A stretch of 64,000 nt of DNA from Malurus cyaneus samueli. Lineage: Eukaryota > Chordata > Aves > Passeriformes > Maluridae. Both the position numbers and the translations under genes were made by a program. Shown here piece by piece: positions 13,401 to 28,400 of the stretch; position 1 is the first letter of the stretch; each line of letters opens with the position of its first letter. A model generated the notes under the pieces. It made no database searches. It had not been told where the DNA came from and saw only the letters and a program-made list of their open reading frames with translations. The DNA lies in assembly GCA_009741485.1 (NCBI GenBank), contig CM019217.1, positions 43,073,700-43,137,699 on the forward strand, written 5' to 3'.

Positions 13401-16400
13401 CACAGTGCACCTACCATGAAGGCATGAGTAGATAAGTGCTCTGTCAACTGCATCAGCCCTCGCCAAACCATCATTACCTTCCTGCCCACAGAAAATTGCT
13501 AACTCAGACATGAGCCAGGCTGATCTGGGTAAGAGAGAAACTAATGTCCAAATCCTACTGGCTGCATTTTTCACTGACCCCGTCAGAAAGAGAGGCTGAA
13601 AGCCTGTCAGTGGCAGCTGGACAGATCCCTGAAGTCCATTTGGGTTTGGGGTGAGAGATACAGTGGATAACAAAAACGCCTTAGTAAGACATGACACATA
13701 ATTTGTGTAGTGTATCTTAGCTCACAGTATTTATTTGGTTGAGACAGAGCAGGCAACACTCATAGGAGGAGCTTTGTTGGCACCTGAGAATGGCAATAAC
13801 AAGGACAACAAAGGCTAGGGGTTCACCACAGCAACCTCTTCTACTGGCACAGCTGGACCAGAAAATCTACCCACAGTCTACCTGAACAACAATCTATCTG
13901 CATTCAACTGCTCTAATTAAGACCTAAAGTTTTACAATATGTATTGAGTCAGTGTGAAAGGCGATATGAAACAGTGATTAAAGTTTAGTCTAGCACAATG
14001 GCCCCTCACTGGTAGAAACACTTCATACAGTACAGAAATCACATTAATTTTAATGATTTCATTCAATATACAATTCAAGACAAAACGTGCTTCTTCAAAT
14101 GCTGAAATTTGACAATATCTAAATTGTAGAAACCTTTTCTCCATTAGACATTTTACACAGCCAGTCTCTGACAATCTTCCTTAAAAAAAAAAACAGTTAA
14201 AGTCAGTGCTCTGGTTTCTCATTTATTATTACCCTAATTGATTTATCTTTCATGATCTGTTTATCAGGAAATTGTTTTCATTTAATAAACATCTTAAACA
14301 AATCTACAGAAGAATTCCCTTCAAAGCTAGGGAAAATGGTAAATCCAAATTCCACCCTCCCAGAACCATATCTAGCAGCATATTTTAAATCCATTTTCAC
14401 ATATTTCTCTTATCTATTCAACGACAACTAACAGTCCCTCACACTTGAGATAATCAGGAAACTAAGAAAAATACTTTCCTCCTTTCTAAATGCTGACAGA
14501 AAATGCTTTAGCAGAAGCTGTTCCTTTTACAGTGTAACCCATTTGTCTTTCTCATCCATGCTGTCCTACATTAAGCCACAGAAGTAGGTATGTATTTAGT
14601 CACATACAGAAAACATTTATATTTACAACCAAGGGCAAAAGTTGAGAGATCCTTCTCAGAGGAAACAACCAGAAAAGTTCTGCTGTCTCTCAAAAGTGGG
14701 GTTTTGCCTAAAAAAAAAGCCTGAAGAATTCAGTAATTAAATGCTGATGTCAGGCACTTCAGGAAGTTTTCTCAAATTATAAAAAGGCAGTAGGGAGTCC
14801 AGCAGCTTTTTGCTTCTCCAATATTTAGCACTACAGTCACGTTGAAAAAAACCCCAAGCCCAAGACCTTTGCTAACCCTTTTATTAAGCAGAACAATGAC
14901 TTCCTATTCTTTAACTTGCCCAGTCTGATGGTGCAAATATCCCACTGCCCTCCTGAGAACTCCCAGGGATCCGAGATGCTGGTGTGACAGCAGATTTCCA
15001 ACACACATAAGAGCTGAAACCATACTTAGGAGTTTAACTTGTTTCTGCACAGCACAAATCATTGTACTGAAGAGATCTTTGAATAGATGGGGAAAAGAAA
15101 CCCATGCATGACAATCCACCATCAGTGGCTTTCAAATGGTGATAAACACAGTCAGGTACATATTCTAAAATTTCTCTGTGTAACACAGAACATTCCCCAC
15201 TAACTCATGTTAGTTGTTACACTATTCTATTACTAGTTTTGACAAACACTACTCTATCTGGAACACAGAAGAAATCTTAATATCTAAGTGCCTTTATAGC
15301 ATTTATTTTTCAAGTATACACAGACTTAAATACCTGAATTACTTTTTCAACATGAGTATTATTTTTAGAAATTTTTCTAACTAGTATTCTTTAGGTAGAG
15401 TCACCTGATTTAGATTTATAAATACCTATCCACAGCTTTAAGTTAATTCTCTCAGTTCTCTGGTTAGCAGAAAATGAAGACTGTTTGACCAAAAGGGAAT
15501 TATGCAGTATGCTATACATTAAGAAATACTATATATAGTTCTGCCATTAGAAAGAACAAAAATTTTCATGTGTCCAGCACTTTCAGTAATTGCTTGTATG
15601 AGCAACTCTGATTTAACACTTTCTTTTCACTGCAGACATCCTAATCTGCTGCATTCAGCTCACTGGTTTGTCCTTCTCAAGGTTCTTTTCTTTCTCAGTG
15701 AATTTGGTTAGGCAAGTCTAGCATCAACACAGGAATTATCACACTGGACAATTAACCTAGTATGGTTTCTTTTAAAGTCACCAGATCCAGGCTGATCCCA
15801 TTCTTTTTAATTCTGTGAAGGCTGCCACATAGAACAGGAACACATTTTAATTATCTAAATGCTGTAAGTCTGTAAGTCATTCTGTATGTCTGTCCTCTAT
15901 TCTGAACACTATTTGGGGTGTAAGATAAACCCAGCTATTTCCAGGATTCACAAGAAGTAAAATTACAGTATACTTTGAAACCACGTTTCAATTGATTTTA
16001 ATGCCAACTTTGCATGGTCTTCAGTTGTGTTTAAATCTTACGGTTTTTAATAAAAGTTTACTTACATACTTGTTATAGTCTCAAATACATTTTATACTGG
16101 ATAACACTAAGCACCTTACAAGAGAACAGTTTAAGTGTTTTGCAACAGCCATAAAAATACATCATATAAAGAGGCAAAACATATTTCACAGACAAAATCT
16201 AATGTGATTTACCAAGATGAAGACAGCAAATGATACACTCACAAACACAAAGATGAACATACCTTTCAATTCACTGCTAATCTCAGGCAGATCAAATGAA
16301 ACCACTTCATCTGATGTAAACGCGAGATCCTCCTCAAATACCTCAACGTGCTGCCCATTCAAAAACAGGTTGATCTGTACAAAGAACATAGTCAAACAGT

Positions 16401-19400
16401 CAAATCAGAAATCCACTGCAATGTGAATAAATAAAGCACATTTCTAATTAAGCATAGATCTAGCATACTTCCAGTAAGAGCTTTACAGATAAGGAATCTA
16501 TTGCTCCTTTTAAAGGTCACAATGCAATAATAATTTATAATAAACCTAAAAGAAATCTTTGTTTATGGGAAAAAAGGTATAAAAACCCCAAAGAAATGCT
16601 CTGTCCACTTTAGCATTTTTCCAAGGAGGATGAATCTCTTTCCATCACACTCTATATAGTGCAACACTACATAGAATTTTGTGTCACAACTCTTGACAGT
16701 TGAATCCCAAAACTTGAACATTTCCATCACTTCCATGATACAACCTCCTTTTCTGCTTGATGTTGCTGTTCATATTAAAGACAAACTTGTTGCATCCTGT
16801 ATTCATCTTCAAATACATTTTGTGAAACCTGCTAAAGACATCTATCAATATTGGAATTTTGGGTTTTGTTGTTGCTCAGTAGCAACACTTAGAGTAGACT
16901 CGACATCAAGGACTACAGTTTCCCATGCTCTGCCAGCAAGCAGGTGCACAAGGAGCTGGGAGGGAGCATGGCCAGGACAGCTGACCTGACCTGGCCAAAG
17001 GGATACACTGTACCAGAGAGTGTCATGCCCAGTATATAAACAGGCACAGTGGGGAGTTGACTGGGAGCTGCTGATCACTGCTGGACCCAGGCTGGGCATT
17101 GGTCAGTGGGTAGAGAAACACACTTGTGCATCACTTGTCTCTCTTTGGTTTCATTCCCCTCTTTCTTTTTTGTTATCTCCCTTTTAATGAAACCAACAAC
17201 TACTACTTTTTTTCAATTATTAAACTGTTCTTAATTCAAAGGGTTTATTTTTTACCCTTTTTCCAATTCTTCTCCCTGTTACACTGGGGAGAGGAAAGGT
17301 GAGAGTGACCGAGTGGCACTTAGTTGCCAGCTGGGAATAAACCATGGCAGTCCTTTTTCATGCCCCATATGTGTCTTAATGGGTTGAGATAACAACAAAT
17401 CTGACTAGAACATGTTAGAACAAATTTCTTACAAGCACTCATTGCATTAATTTAATAATCACTGGTCACAATGATTAATTTGCTATCAAAGTTGATGTGT
17501 TTGTTCCTCAAGTTCAATTATGTAACACCTTACTTGCAGTATGTGTTCCCAGTTATGATGTTTATCATGCATGGAAACCAGGCTGAGGTTATCAAGCTGT
17601 ACTTTGTAACATTGGCTAATGATATGATATAATTGCTGGTTGTGAAACTAATCTGGATTTGCACTCAGCATTGCTGTCATTCCTGTACTTGGAAGTCTTC
17701 TACGACAAATTATTGATAATTATACCTTTTACCTTTTCTCTTTGCAAACTCAGTCCACGGAGGGGACACACTCCCCTTCATCTTCCCCCTATCGTCCAGA
17801 CTAATTACAATAGATCGTGAGGATTTTTAATATCCTGGCATGCTCAAACTAGCATGTTCCTATCATTATGTCGTCACAGAATCAATTAGGTTGGGAAAGA
17901 CCTCTGAGATCATTGAGTCTAACCTATGACCCAACACCACAATGTCAACTAGACCTAAGTGCCACATCCAGTCTTTCCTCAAACACCTGCTCTCAGGCAG
18001 TTGTAGTGTGTGATAAGGTCTCCCCTGAACCTCCTTTTCTCCAGGCTAAACAACCACAGCTCCCTCAGCTGCTCCTCAGGAGACTCGTGCTGCAGACCCT
18101 TCACCAGCCTTGTTGCCTTCTCTGGACATCATCCAGCACCTCAAAGTCCCTCCTAAATTGAGGGGCCCAGAACTGGACATATGACTCATGATGTGGCCCC
18201 ACCAGAGCTGAATACAGAGGGATGACCACTACCCTGGTCCTGCTGGCCACACTATTCCTGATACAGGCCAGGATGCTACCGGTCTTCTTGGCCACCTGGG
18301 CACACACTGGCTCATGTCTTCTGAATGTGTTCCAGATCTTGTTTAAAGTTTAAACAACTATTTAAGAATATTACCCAGGCAGAGAAAGACTTGGGGGGTG
18401 ATGGTTGAAGGAAAATTCAACAGGACCCATCAATGTGTACTCACAGCCCTGAAAGTCAATCAAATACTAACCTGCATCGCAAGGACTGTGTCCAGCAGAT
18501 TGAAGGAGGTGATTCTCCCCCTCTACTCTAGTATTGTGAGATCCCACCTGGAGCATTGTATACAGTGCTGGGGTCCCCAAAATAAGAAGGAGATGGGACT
18601 GCTGGAGCAAGTCCAGAGGAGACAATAAAGTTAGTAAGAGGACAGGAGCACCTCCCCTATGAAGACTGGCTGAGGTATTTGGGGCTGTACAGCCTGGAGC
18701 AGAGAGGGTTCCATGAAGATTTCACAGCAACCTTCCAGTATCTCAGTGGGGCCAACAGGGATGCCAGAAAGGAACTCTTCGTCAGGAACAGTAGTGATAG
18801 AATAAGAGTAATGGGTACAAATGGAAAGACGGGAAATTTACGTTAGATATTAGGAGGAAATTTTTCACTGTGAAGGTGGTGAGACACTGGAACAAACTGC
18901 CCAGGGAAGTTTAGCAATGCCCCATCCCTGGTGATGTTCAAAGCATGCTTGGTTAAGACTTTGAGCAATCTGGTCTAGTGGGAGGTATCCCTGCCCATCA
19001 CAGTAAGGGTTGGGACTAGATGATCTTTAACATTTTATAATTGTATGATCTGCCCTGAGGCTGGACACTTCAATGTGCATGGTGCATGGGGTGGTATGGG
19101 CAAGTGCCTAGGACTGTGAGTAGCTTGCATTTTGGAACTCCACCCTTGAACAAGTGCAAAATCCAGAAAAACTAGCAAAATATTTGGAGAAAGTAAGTGA
19201 TCACTGTGGCAATTCCAGAGAGACACCAATCTCTGCCATGTGCTGCCCCAGGCCTAGCAAGCTCTGTTTGACACTGTTCTTCTCAAGGGGAAAAGAAAGT
19301 CTCTGGATCCGATGATAAAGCAAAAGGCTGGCAGCTACTCCAACCCAACAAGAGGACTAACCCCTCCTAACACATTCCTGTACACAAGAAATGGACACAA

Positions 19401-22400
19401 AACTCAGCTTGTAGAGGAGGATGAAGCAGGACCATCACAAGAGCAGCACAGAGGCAGAACAAGATACCTATCGTTGAATCGGATGTGGGATATGCAAAAA
19501 TATTTCACCTCTCTTTCAGATCAGCACATTATCACCTGGTTGCTATGATGCTGGGATAATGGAGCTAGTAGCCTGTAATTAAGAAGGTAGGGAAGCCAAG
19601 CAGCTGTGATCACTTTCTAGGGAAGGGGACATTGACAACTGAATTTAAGAAAGGGGCCCAGGTCCTCAGCCTCTGAAGATGACTCCTATTAAGTTTAAAG
19701 GAAAGGTATCTGTCCCCAACAGTATCCCTTCAAGGAAAATATTGTATGTCACCCAGATAAGAGGGCAACACTGTAGGGAGGTATCCAGGTCTTGAAGGAA
19801 TTAGCCATGCTAGAGAGGATTTATTATGACCTGACCAACGTGCAGCTACCACAGATCCAGATGAAGCCCGCTTCCCGTGACCCACAGGGCAGCAAATTGT
19901 GTATAGCACATCATTGCTGTGTGCCAACGACTGGCAGCAATGACCTGGAGAGACAAGAGGCAGCAGCAGTGGATCAAGTGGCTCAATACCTCCAACATGA
20001 AAAAAAAAGAAAAAAAATGTCTGGTTGCCATATATATGGAGCAGTATCTCACTTTTTGAGACACAAAAGCATCCTTTTGACCAAGAGGGAGGATGTAGAA
20101 AGTACACAGAGCACAGTACCCTTCAGTTTTACCTGTGGGATCACTGACAGGACAAGAGCAAGTGGGATAGAAGCAAGTGGCATTCATTTCATCTGTACTG
20201 GAGGACTCCCAGTATGAAAGATTAAGATACCATCAGGTTAAACTTTCAGAACAAAGCAACATGAACCAACTTAGCTGCAGCAGTTATCAGTGGTCAGTTG
20301 TCAGCAAATGCAGGACAACTCAGCACTCTTTCTTAAGATTGCCCTTAAAGAATGACTTGCCTTCAGCAGGTTTGCTGCAATTGCTCCCTACATGAAAGCT
20401 TTAGGTTACCTTCAAAGCACACATGGAAAATAACTAATATTTGAACTGTAAAACCACTGGTGATCTATGACAAAATTGGTACAATTGCATAAAAGCAGTG
20501 CAAACGAAACATTGAATCGTCTGACACCCAGAAAGGTGTTATCAAACACAAAACAAAAGAACCCACTGTGGTAATATTAACATAACTCAAAATCTGCTTA
20601 CGGATTTTTTTTTAGTTTTAGGTCAAATACTGACCTAGAGCAACTAGACTCTTCGTAACTGAACTTCTAATTTAGAAAATCCGTTAATTCATACCTTACT
20701 TACTCTGTAATCTCTTACTGGACAATAGTTTTTCATACATGGCTAACATTTTGTATCAGGGACTTGAATCACACCACATTTTGACCCTCAATATTACTGC
20801 AGGAAAATGTGATAGAACACATTGCACTCTGCTGACAGGGTATCAGTGCACTCATCAGATTAGTTACACATGGCAAGGACTTTGATTTTCTGTATTGGAA
20901 AGAGTAAAGGAGACACTGCTTTCTTTCCTTAAGAAAATCACCTGGGTTACAATTTAATCTTAACAGCATTTTTACCAAATCTGGAACACAGTGCTAATCA
21001 GGAAGTTAATACTGAATCTAATAAACCACACAGTGGTAAGCTAACTTCCATAAAGATAGTAATTTCACACTGAACTTGGCAAAGACAAGCCATTTGTATA
21101 AAGCAAAATGTAAGTGATGAACAAAGTAAGTACTTCAACTTCTTTAGACAACAAGAAAGGTGGGACTTTTTAAAATGCTCTTCCCCTGTGCAGAGTTTAT
21201 TATTAACTTAGATTTAATAACTAAATAGCATCTTTTCTGTGAAGTTGTGAAATTGAAGTATCTTCCATTTATGAAAAATACTACTTAAAGAATAGGGTTT
21301 GTTTGTGCTAATCACTGTATAAGTGTTAATGAATGAAAACAAACCAGTCCCTTTCTGATTCAGTTTTGTTTGCTCCCCCTTGCCCACCTTTTCACTTGCT
21401 GCCTGTGCTCCCTAAGTTTCCCTTTGCCACCCTAAGCAGAAGCCTGTCACAATACCTGTGGCCTAACACAGACCAACACATTGGCCTTTGGTCACTCTCT
21501 TGACAGTGGATGGGTGTGAAGGCTCTTACTGAGTATTACGATGTCTTGGCATCAGAGGGATGCAATAATTACAACTTACTTGAAGACTGTGGAAAAAGAA
21601 GGGCATATGTGCAGTCTCCAAAGGATAAATTAGATATCTGATGGCATTAAGAAGAGCAGAGAACAATGCTTATAAATCCAAATATTTTACGGTTTCAGCA
21701 AAACCAGTTCCTTCAAGTTTGTCATGAAAGCTTCAAAGTAGATGGGTATATGTATCACAGAAAAGTGGCACTCTAGATCAACATGTCATCATCTTACATT
21801 GTAACTTCTCACCTAGGGCTGCCTGAACATGTGAACTGTACGTTTTTGGACTGAAAGAAACTATTGCTATGAACCGAACAGGGGCACAGAGTCACAGGGT
21901 CTTCCATGATAGCACAATAGTGCACAGGTTTTCATAATTTTACAGTTTTTGCAATACAGGCAAGAACAGAAATTATTACTTCTATTTTTATACACAGGGT
22001 ATATGGAAGCAAAAAGCCCAAATCTTTGTTAAGGTAAAACCTGTTGAATCAGAGGAAATTTACTGATTTTAGTATTTGTTCCTAGTAGTATACACTAAAT
22101 ATATCACTCCCAAAAAACTCAGATGATGCATCCAAGTTCACAAGATTAATTTTTCACTCTCTGAACACCCAACTGCCAACTCTTTAAAGAGGCTTCATTA
22201 ACCTTCTAAAAAGTCTACAATTTTCTTAAGCACTCTTTGCAAATGCAGCAAAAATAATTCAAACCTGTAATTCCAGGAATCTGAAAAGAAAAGTTCAGTT
22301 TTGATGCAAAATACTTCAAAATTAGCTGCAATTAAAATGGAAGATTGGCAAGTTCAACTGTTGCAAAACATTCTGTGTGAATAACAAAGTAGCAATAGAC

Positions 22401-25400
22401 TCTGAGAAAATATTTTTTAATCGAAGTCTAACTCAAAATCACCAGAAAATGCCAGAATCAGGAGAATTTTTCAAATTACTTCTAAGAAAAAAGAACACAG
22501 ACTTTAAGCAGTAAGTCTTACCTGAACATTGCTTTTGGGATAATAGAAGAAAAATGGCTTCAAGACCGGAGACCTAGACACACAAAACAACAAGCAGAAA
22601 TGCATTTAACCAGAAATTAATGAAACTGGTAGATCACACATCTTTGGACTATTCATACACCAAACATTTGGGAAATTAAAGCCAATCAGCCATGACTAGC
22701 AATGGTTTTTCAAACAACTCTGGAAAGGCTGAGAAGTGTAAAAACTGCTTAAATTCCATTATTAAGAATAGAAAATTTTGTTAAAAAAATCCAAGAAAAT
22801 TTTACTGAGGAGAGGTAGCCAAAATAGCAAAAATGTTTTCTTGACCAAGGATGTGCTTCAGGACACTGAAGTCTCCTACATTGTCAGTAGCCACACATTG
22901 ATACCTAGACTGGTTACACCAGGCTACTGGAAATACAGCCACAGGTTCTTCTCCCATCTTCATGGGCTTAATGACAGGAAATTTTTAGATGAATAAACGT
23001 GTAAAAGTGATGATATAAATCACCACTAGATTTTAGTCATATCTAGAAAAAAACTGAATCAAGCCAGGATATATTTTTTTTAATATGCTCAACATTATTA
23101 CATTCAGTTCAGTCATGAAATGGTTTCATGCTAACATTTTGTGGGGTGTTCTAACATTTGACCTTATGTTTCTAGGTGAAGTGAGCTCATACAGATGTAA
23201 ATTCAGTGGGCCCATATTTCAAACTAATAGCTACTAGTGAAAACTAGTCCAGAAATCTGCATGTATTAACACAGTCGAGCTACTGCCTTGCCATAAAGTC
23301 ACATTTCAAGCTTTCCCTGCAGCTTATTTAAGCAAAGACAGTGCTATGAGCTGATCAGCAACTTACATAACTCACATTTAATTCAATAAAGAGTTTACTA
23401 TTTGCATGCATATCTTATAGCACTCACTATTATCTTGTTTTCAGTTAGTAAGCACAGTGTGACATAGGAAGGCTTAGCTGCTTCTGTAGTTGCTATCCCA
23501 AGCTGGGGAAGCTTGTGATGGTGACTGGTATGAACATAATCACTACACATAATAACAAGTTAATGATCAGGAGTTAACTTACACTCTGGGGCGCCCTCCA
23601 ACAATTCCAGTGAGGCCAGGGGCTGGAAAAGGAAATTAAATGCATGAAAGAATGGTTAAAGCCATCTTCAAAACATCAGAGCTCGCTCAAGCTCAAGCTT
23701 ATCATAACGTGAGTTGATGCTTTAACACATTTTTAATAAGTGCAGGGAAGTGTCTAGAAAATTACACACCTTCTCATAAACTAACAAAACAGAACATCAT
23801 ATACAAGTTAAAAGGCAAAACTGAATTTTAAGCAAAAAAAAAATTAAATATGTAAAACATGAACTGAATCTTTGGAATCCTCTTCTGAGTATTTTGTATA
23901 TCAATGCCAATTAATATCAGTGAGGTAATGCATGTCCAGATTAACTGTTTAATTTGAATCATTCTCTTCAGCACTTAAACTCTGCTCTTTTGAGATGCTG
24001 GCTACTGCAGATCCCATTCTCTCTCTGTGATACATAGGCAATTTAGGGGCTTAAGGCACCAGCAGGAGCCCAGATCTGTGGTAAGTCAGCACTGTAGTAT
24101 CAGATTGCCAGGCTCTATGATCATTGAACCCATCTGCCCAGCTCAGTATTTTTGAAAAGAAACAGTTCAGCTCTCCTCATCCTGAGCACAGTTTCTTACC
24201 CTTCTTTCTGGCATGGACAACAGGAATATGTGATGCATCAGAGCTCCAAATAGTATTGCAGGGGAAAGAAACAGTAAACTGCATATATTGAATCAGCCTA
24301 GGAATTAATTATTGTTTTAAACAGTCTCTTAAAAACAAGTGCTGTGGAAAGCTGCCCACCTAGAATATTTAGCCAAATTAATTCTGGCTAAAACAGGCTT
24401 TATGCTTTCTACCAGTGTGAATTCCCTCTGTTTGTGCTCCAAACAAACTAAAAGCCATTTAACTGAGACATTAAAGATAATAGTGATAACTTCTATTCCA
24501 CAGAAGGCTGTTCTAGCTTGGATTCAGTGCCTTGTCAATGTGGACACATAACAGTGGTAGCAGAGATTACAGAGCCTTGCCATATTCATGCTCATTAGAA
24601 ATTACTTCCCAAAAAAAGACTATGATGTTTGACAGTAAAGGGGAAAAAATGCCTTCAAAAGAAGCAGCACCACAATTAACCACCTCCCTGCTCACTGCGT
24701 AGTACAAAAAAAAAAATGCGGTGGTGGATAGAATATGAAAGAATCCCTTACATGAGTATTACACAATTTTAAATGATCCAGTGAGGTTTCAGCCCTACAC
24801 ATCTTACCTGTGCATTCATTCAAGCAGAACTGTCAGTCAGTAACAAAATCAGCTTCTGTGATTTTATTGAATTATGTGCCTAGCTTGTTTACTTAGGTTG
24901 CTGAGGAAGGAGGGTGGATATGGTAAGGTCATGTTGAAAATATAGGTCTGTAAAGCTAGTTAAATTATCTGTGGATTGTCATATGGGTCACTTCCTGCTG
25001 GGCAGCTGAACTGCTCATTAAGGATACCAGATTTTGCTCCAACATCAATTTAAACTTCCTGAAAGCTCTTAAAGAAAGCTCTTCACTTGCCTGCTTTCAC
25101 AGAATGGATCTTGGCTCCTACAACAAAGTAGTTCTCAATACTGACAGCAAAACAATCCAAGTAAGAGCAACAACTGCTCACACCTCAAGGCTAAGATAAC
25201 CTTCTACTGCTGCTTGCTGCTGCTGGTCTTTAAGAATTTTCTGAGTACAAGCTACTGTAACAGCAGATGTGTCTTTGGACGTACTACAGCTATCCCTGCA
25301 ACTAAAGAGCAAAGTTACACCGATAGCCCAGCGGCAACAGTATTAAGTTCTATGCTATGATTATTTTTTATGTAAATGTAAATAAGATGGAAGCAACTTC

Positions 25401-28400
25401 AAGCCAAATTTAATTTTTATCTATCTGAAATTCCCAGCTAGGCCTCAGGCAGAGAAGATAAAGCAAATCTTAAATCACTGATTATAAGCCACAATCATTT
25501 TGTTAATTCTGTAAACAGCACATGAGTTTAAACTGTAAACTACATCTCACCTCAACCGAGCGCCCGGATTCTTATTACATTTCTCCAGTAAACCAAAAGA
25601 AGGCAATGGATGGTGAAGTACAACCAAGTAGCAGTGAACTTGTCACGGTGACCAGACCTGCCTTCTACTAATTAAATTATGATCTCCTTGGATCAACCTG
25701 TGGCAGGAAAATTTCATATAAAAATATCTCCTCGTGCTGTACTTTATGCTTACTTTGCACTGCTTGCTTAAATATCTGTACAGACACTCTCCCTCCTTTC
25801 CTGAAGACTTATCTTGATCTACAATGACACAAACAATTTGTCATACTTGTAGAGAATATCAGGCTGCAGTCTCAAATTGCTGAGATTCTCAGTTAAACTG
25901 AAGCACTTGATCTCCTTTCCCAGAAACTTTACATGACCATTTTTTGTTATTAGAGCTCCATTCCTCCATTCAAGACACAGAAGTATTGTCTCATTTGCTA
26001 TCAGTGAATCTCTTGACTAAGTTGCTTCACTTCAAGCTGATGAACTCACCACCACACTCTGCCAGCTTTTGTGCCTCAGAGTGGCATAAAACTGATAGAC
26101 TGCAAAAAGGGGCAATAACCTTTTGACTGGAAACCTTCCTTTCAATGCATCTATATCCTGTTCCTGTTCATCCATGGGTAAAATATTCATGTCTGGTGTA
26201 ATCACCAAACTGACTATCATGATACTTATTTTGACTCAAGAATTTGATCAAAAGTTCACCATTTAAAAGTACATTTTCCCTTACAGTGCCTGGGGACACA
26301 GCCTGAGAACTACAAATTTTCCAGGTGGCTGGGCATTTAAAACCAATGAGAATTGGGGCTTACACCACTGGAATTCCACTGTTTTTATCAACTCCCAAAT
26401 ATATGACCTAGTTGGAAAAACTTCAGGCACTAAGACTAGTAAATCTGCTCCCTTCTAGGTGACTAGGCTCTGATATAGGACCCTTCCTTCAGATTCTGTG
26501 TTTATAGATTTAAATCTACACTGAATCTTAGTAATAAATAATTAGTTACAAAGTGCTTTTCTTTAGTTAATCTGCACAGTTCTTCACACAATCTTATCCT
26601 GTCTTTTCATTTTCTGACTCCATTTTCTAGCCTACTTTAAGTCTTACTCATTTACAGCCTAAATATCTTACAAACAAACAAACAAACAAACCATCATCCT
26701 CTGTGTATACATGTAAATGCACATATAATTATTCATCCTGTGTGTCCATGACTCTTCTGCATATTTGCAGATTCCCAAATTTTGGGTCCAATGGCAAACT
26801 GGATCCAAATCTGAAGGATGGAGAGGAATCTCAAGAATCCCAAAGCACACTAGCACCCCATGACTACCATTGCCATGCCACTTAGCAGGGATGTAGTGAC
26901 AGACATCCATGTAAATAATACAAGGTGAAGCCCAATCAGGATACATTCCTTGCTGCAACAGCTTGGCCATTTCTGGTTTCCCATGTATGTTTTATCTCTC
27001 CACTGCCTCTTGATCTTTTTTATTTTCTCATCCTGTAAAACCCATGAGTGGATGGACTTGCAAATACAAATTCTTCTAAAAATCAGGTATGATATGCTGG
27101 AAAAGACAGCAAGTTTCTGGTAAATTTCATGAACAGAGGTAGCATACAACCAGCAGTACTTGGGAAAACCAATGTTGCTCTCAGTTGGGGCAATTCAGAG
27201 AATGGATCCCTGAAAACCAGCCCCAGCAAAAGATGCATAAAATCAGCCCAAATAAGCACCTATTTCAACAGACCCATAATCTATGTCATAGATACCACAC
27301 CCTATAAAATGCCCCACAGCAGAGAAAACTTTGGTTTGAACCTGCAATCAACCTATGAGATGCAAATTTCCAGTAAAAAAAAGCTTCATTCCTTCCAGCT
27401 CTCATTATTCCCCACAGGATTTTTCAGATGGTGGAAAAGCCTGATGTTTTGCCTCCTTAATACTCCCTGTCTCCTTTTCCAATCCTACTTTATTGGTCAC
27501 ACCCAATTTTGGATTAATACTTCTAAATCTTTAATCTATTTCTGTAAAAAAAAAAAAAAAATAAACCCTTCTGTACAATTCTGTGTATTTTTCAACAGAA
27601 TAAACCATTATGCGACACATGAAGGATATAAGACTGCATAAAGCATTTTGTAAAATGTTTTGCAGTAAAAAAGCTTGAAAATGCTCCAACTACTTCAAAT
27701 CTAAAAAGCCTTAAGCACTTTGAAGTTTAACAAAATTTTAGCTTCTTTTGAAGCTTCACTGAATTCCAAGATACAATGCTCTTGCTGAACAGCTTTCAAC
27801 CCCTAAGTTTGTCCCTTACGTTTCCAGTCATTGAATTAGCTCAACCAATAAGTTATTAATGTATTTACTGGATATTCTAAGGAATGATACATGTATTTAT
27901 ATATAAAAACCAGACAAAGTAGTTTACTTGTCAAGCATTATCTTCTTAAGTGATCAAACTAGACAAATCTAAAACCTCTCGTTTTATACTCAGCATTTCT
28001 TACAATATGGTTAGGCACCAGCACAAAATGCATACAACCTCTTTTTTTACAGGAGTCAGTTACATGTTCCTAATTATTCTATCTATGTCTTCTGAAAACA
28101 GAAGATAGTTTATCTTCTACAATATTATTCTCAGAAAATGGGGACTGCAGTAAACTGCTACAACAAGGACATTTCTAAAAGTATCTTCCAACACACTTAG
28201 GAGATCAGTCAAAATATTTACATATACTCAAGCACTTTAAAATCTCAAGTTGTATTAACCAGCTGTCATCTTAGTGTCAAATTCCGGTCATTTTAATGTG
28301 AAATAAGGGTCAGCACATGATTTCAGCTATTAGTAAAACATTTCTCAGCTACTGAACCTTTGCTAAACTATAAAGGCCAGATTCCCACAGTAAGGCTCTT

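Noticed and set aside
18101..18628. Open frames with PLYS..V..H.E motifs as host exons
   Set aside because: These are reverse-transcriptase tails of the two CR1 fragments.
19792..20217. 141-codon plus-strand open frame as a host gene
   Set aside because: Its first half resembles ERVL Gag and it follows an LTR, leader and other gag-like pieces, so it is annotated as retroviral remnant.
27129..27641. 170-codon plus-strand open frame in intron 13
   Set aside because: Ends in a poly-Lys tract from a poly(A) run and resembles no protein I know.
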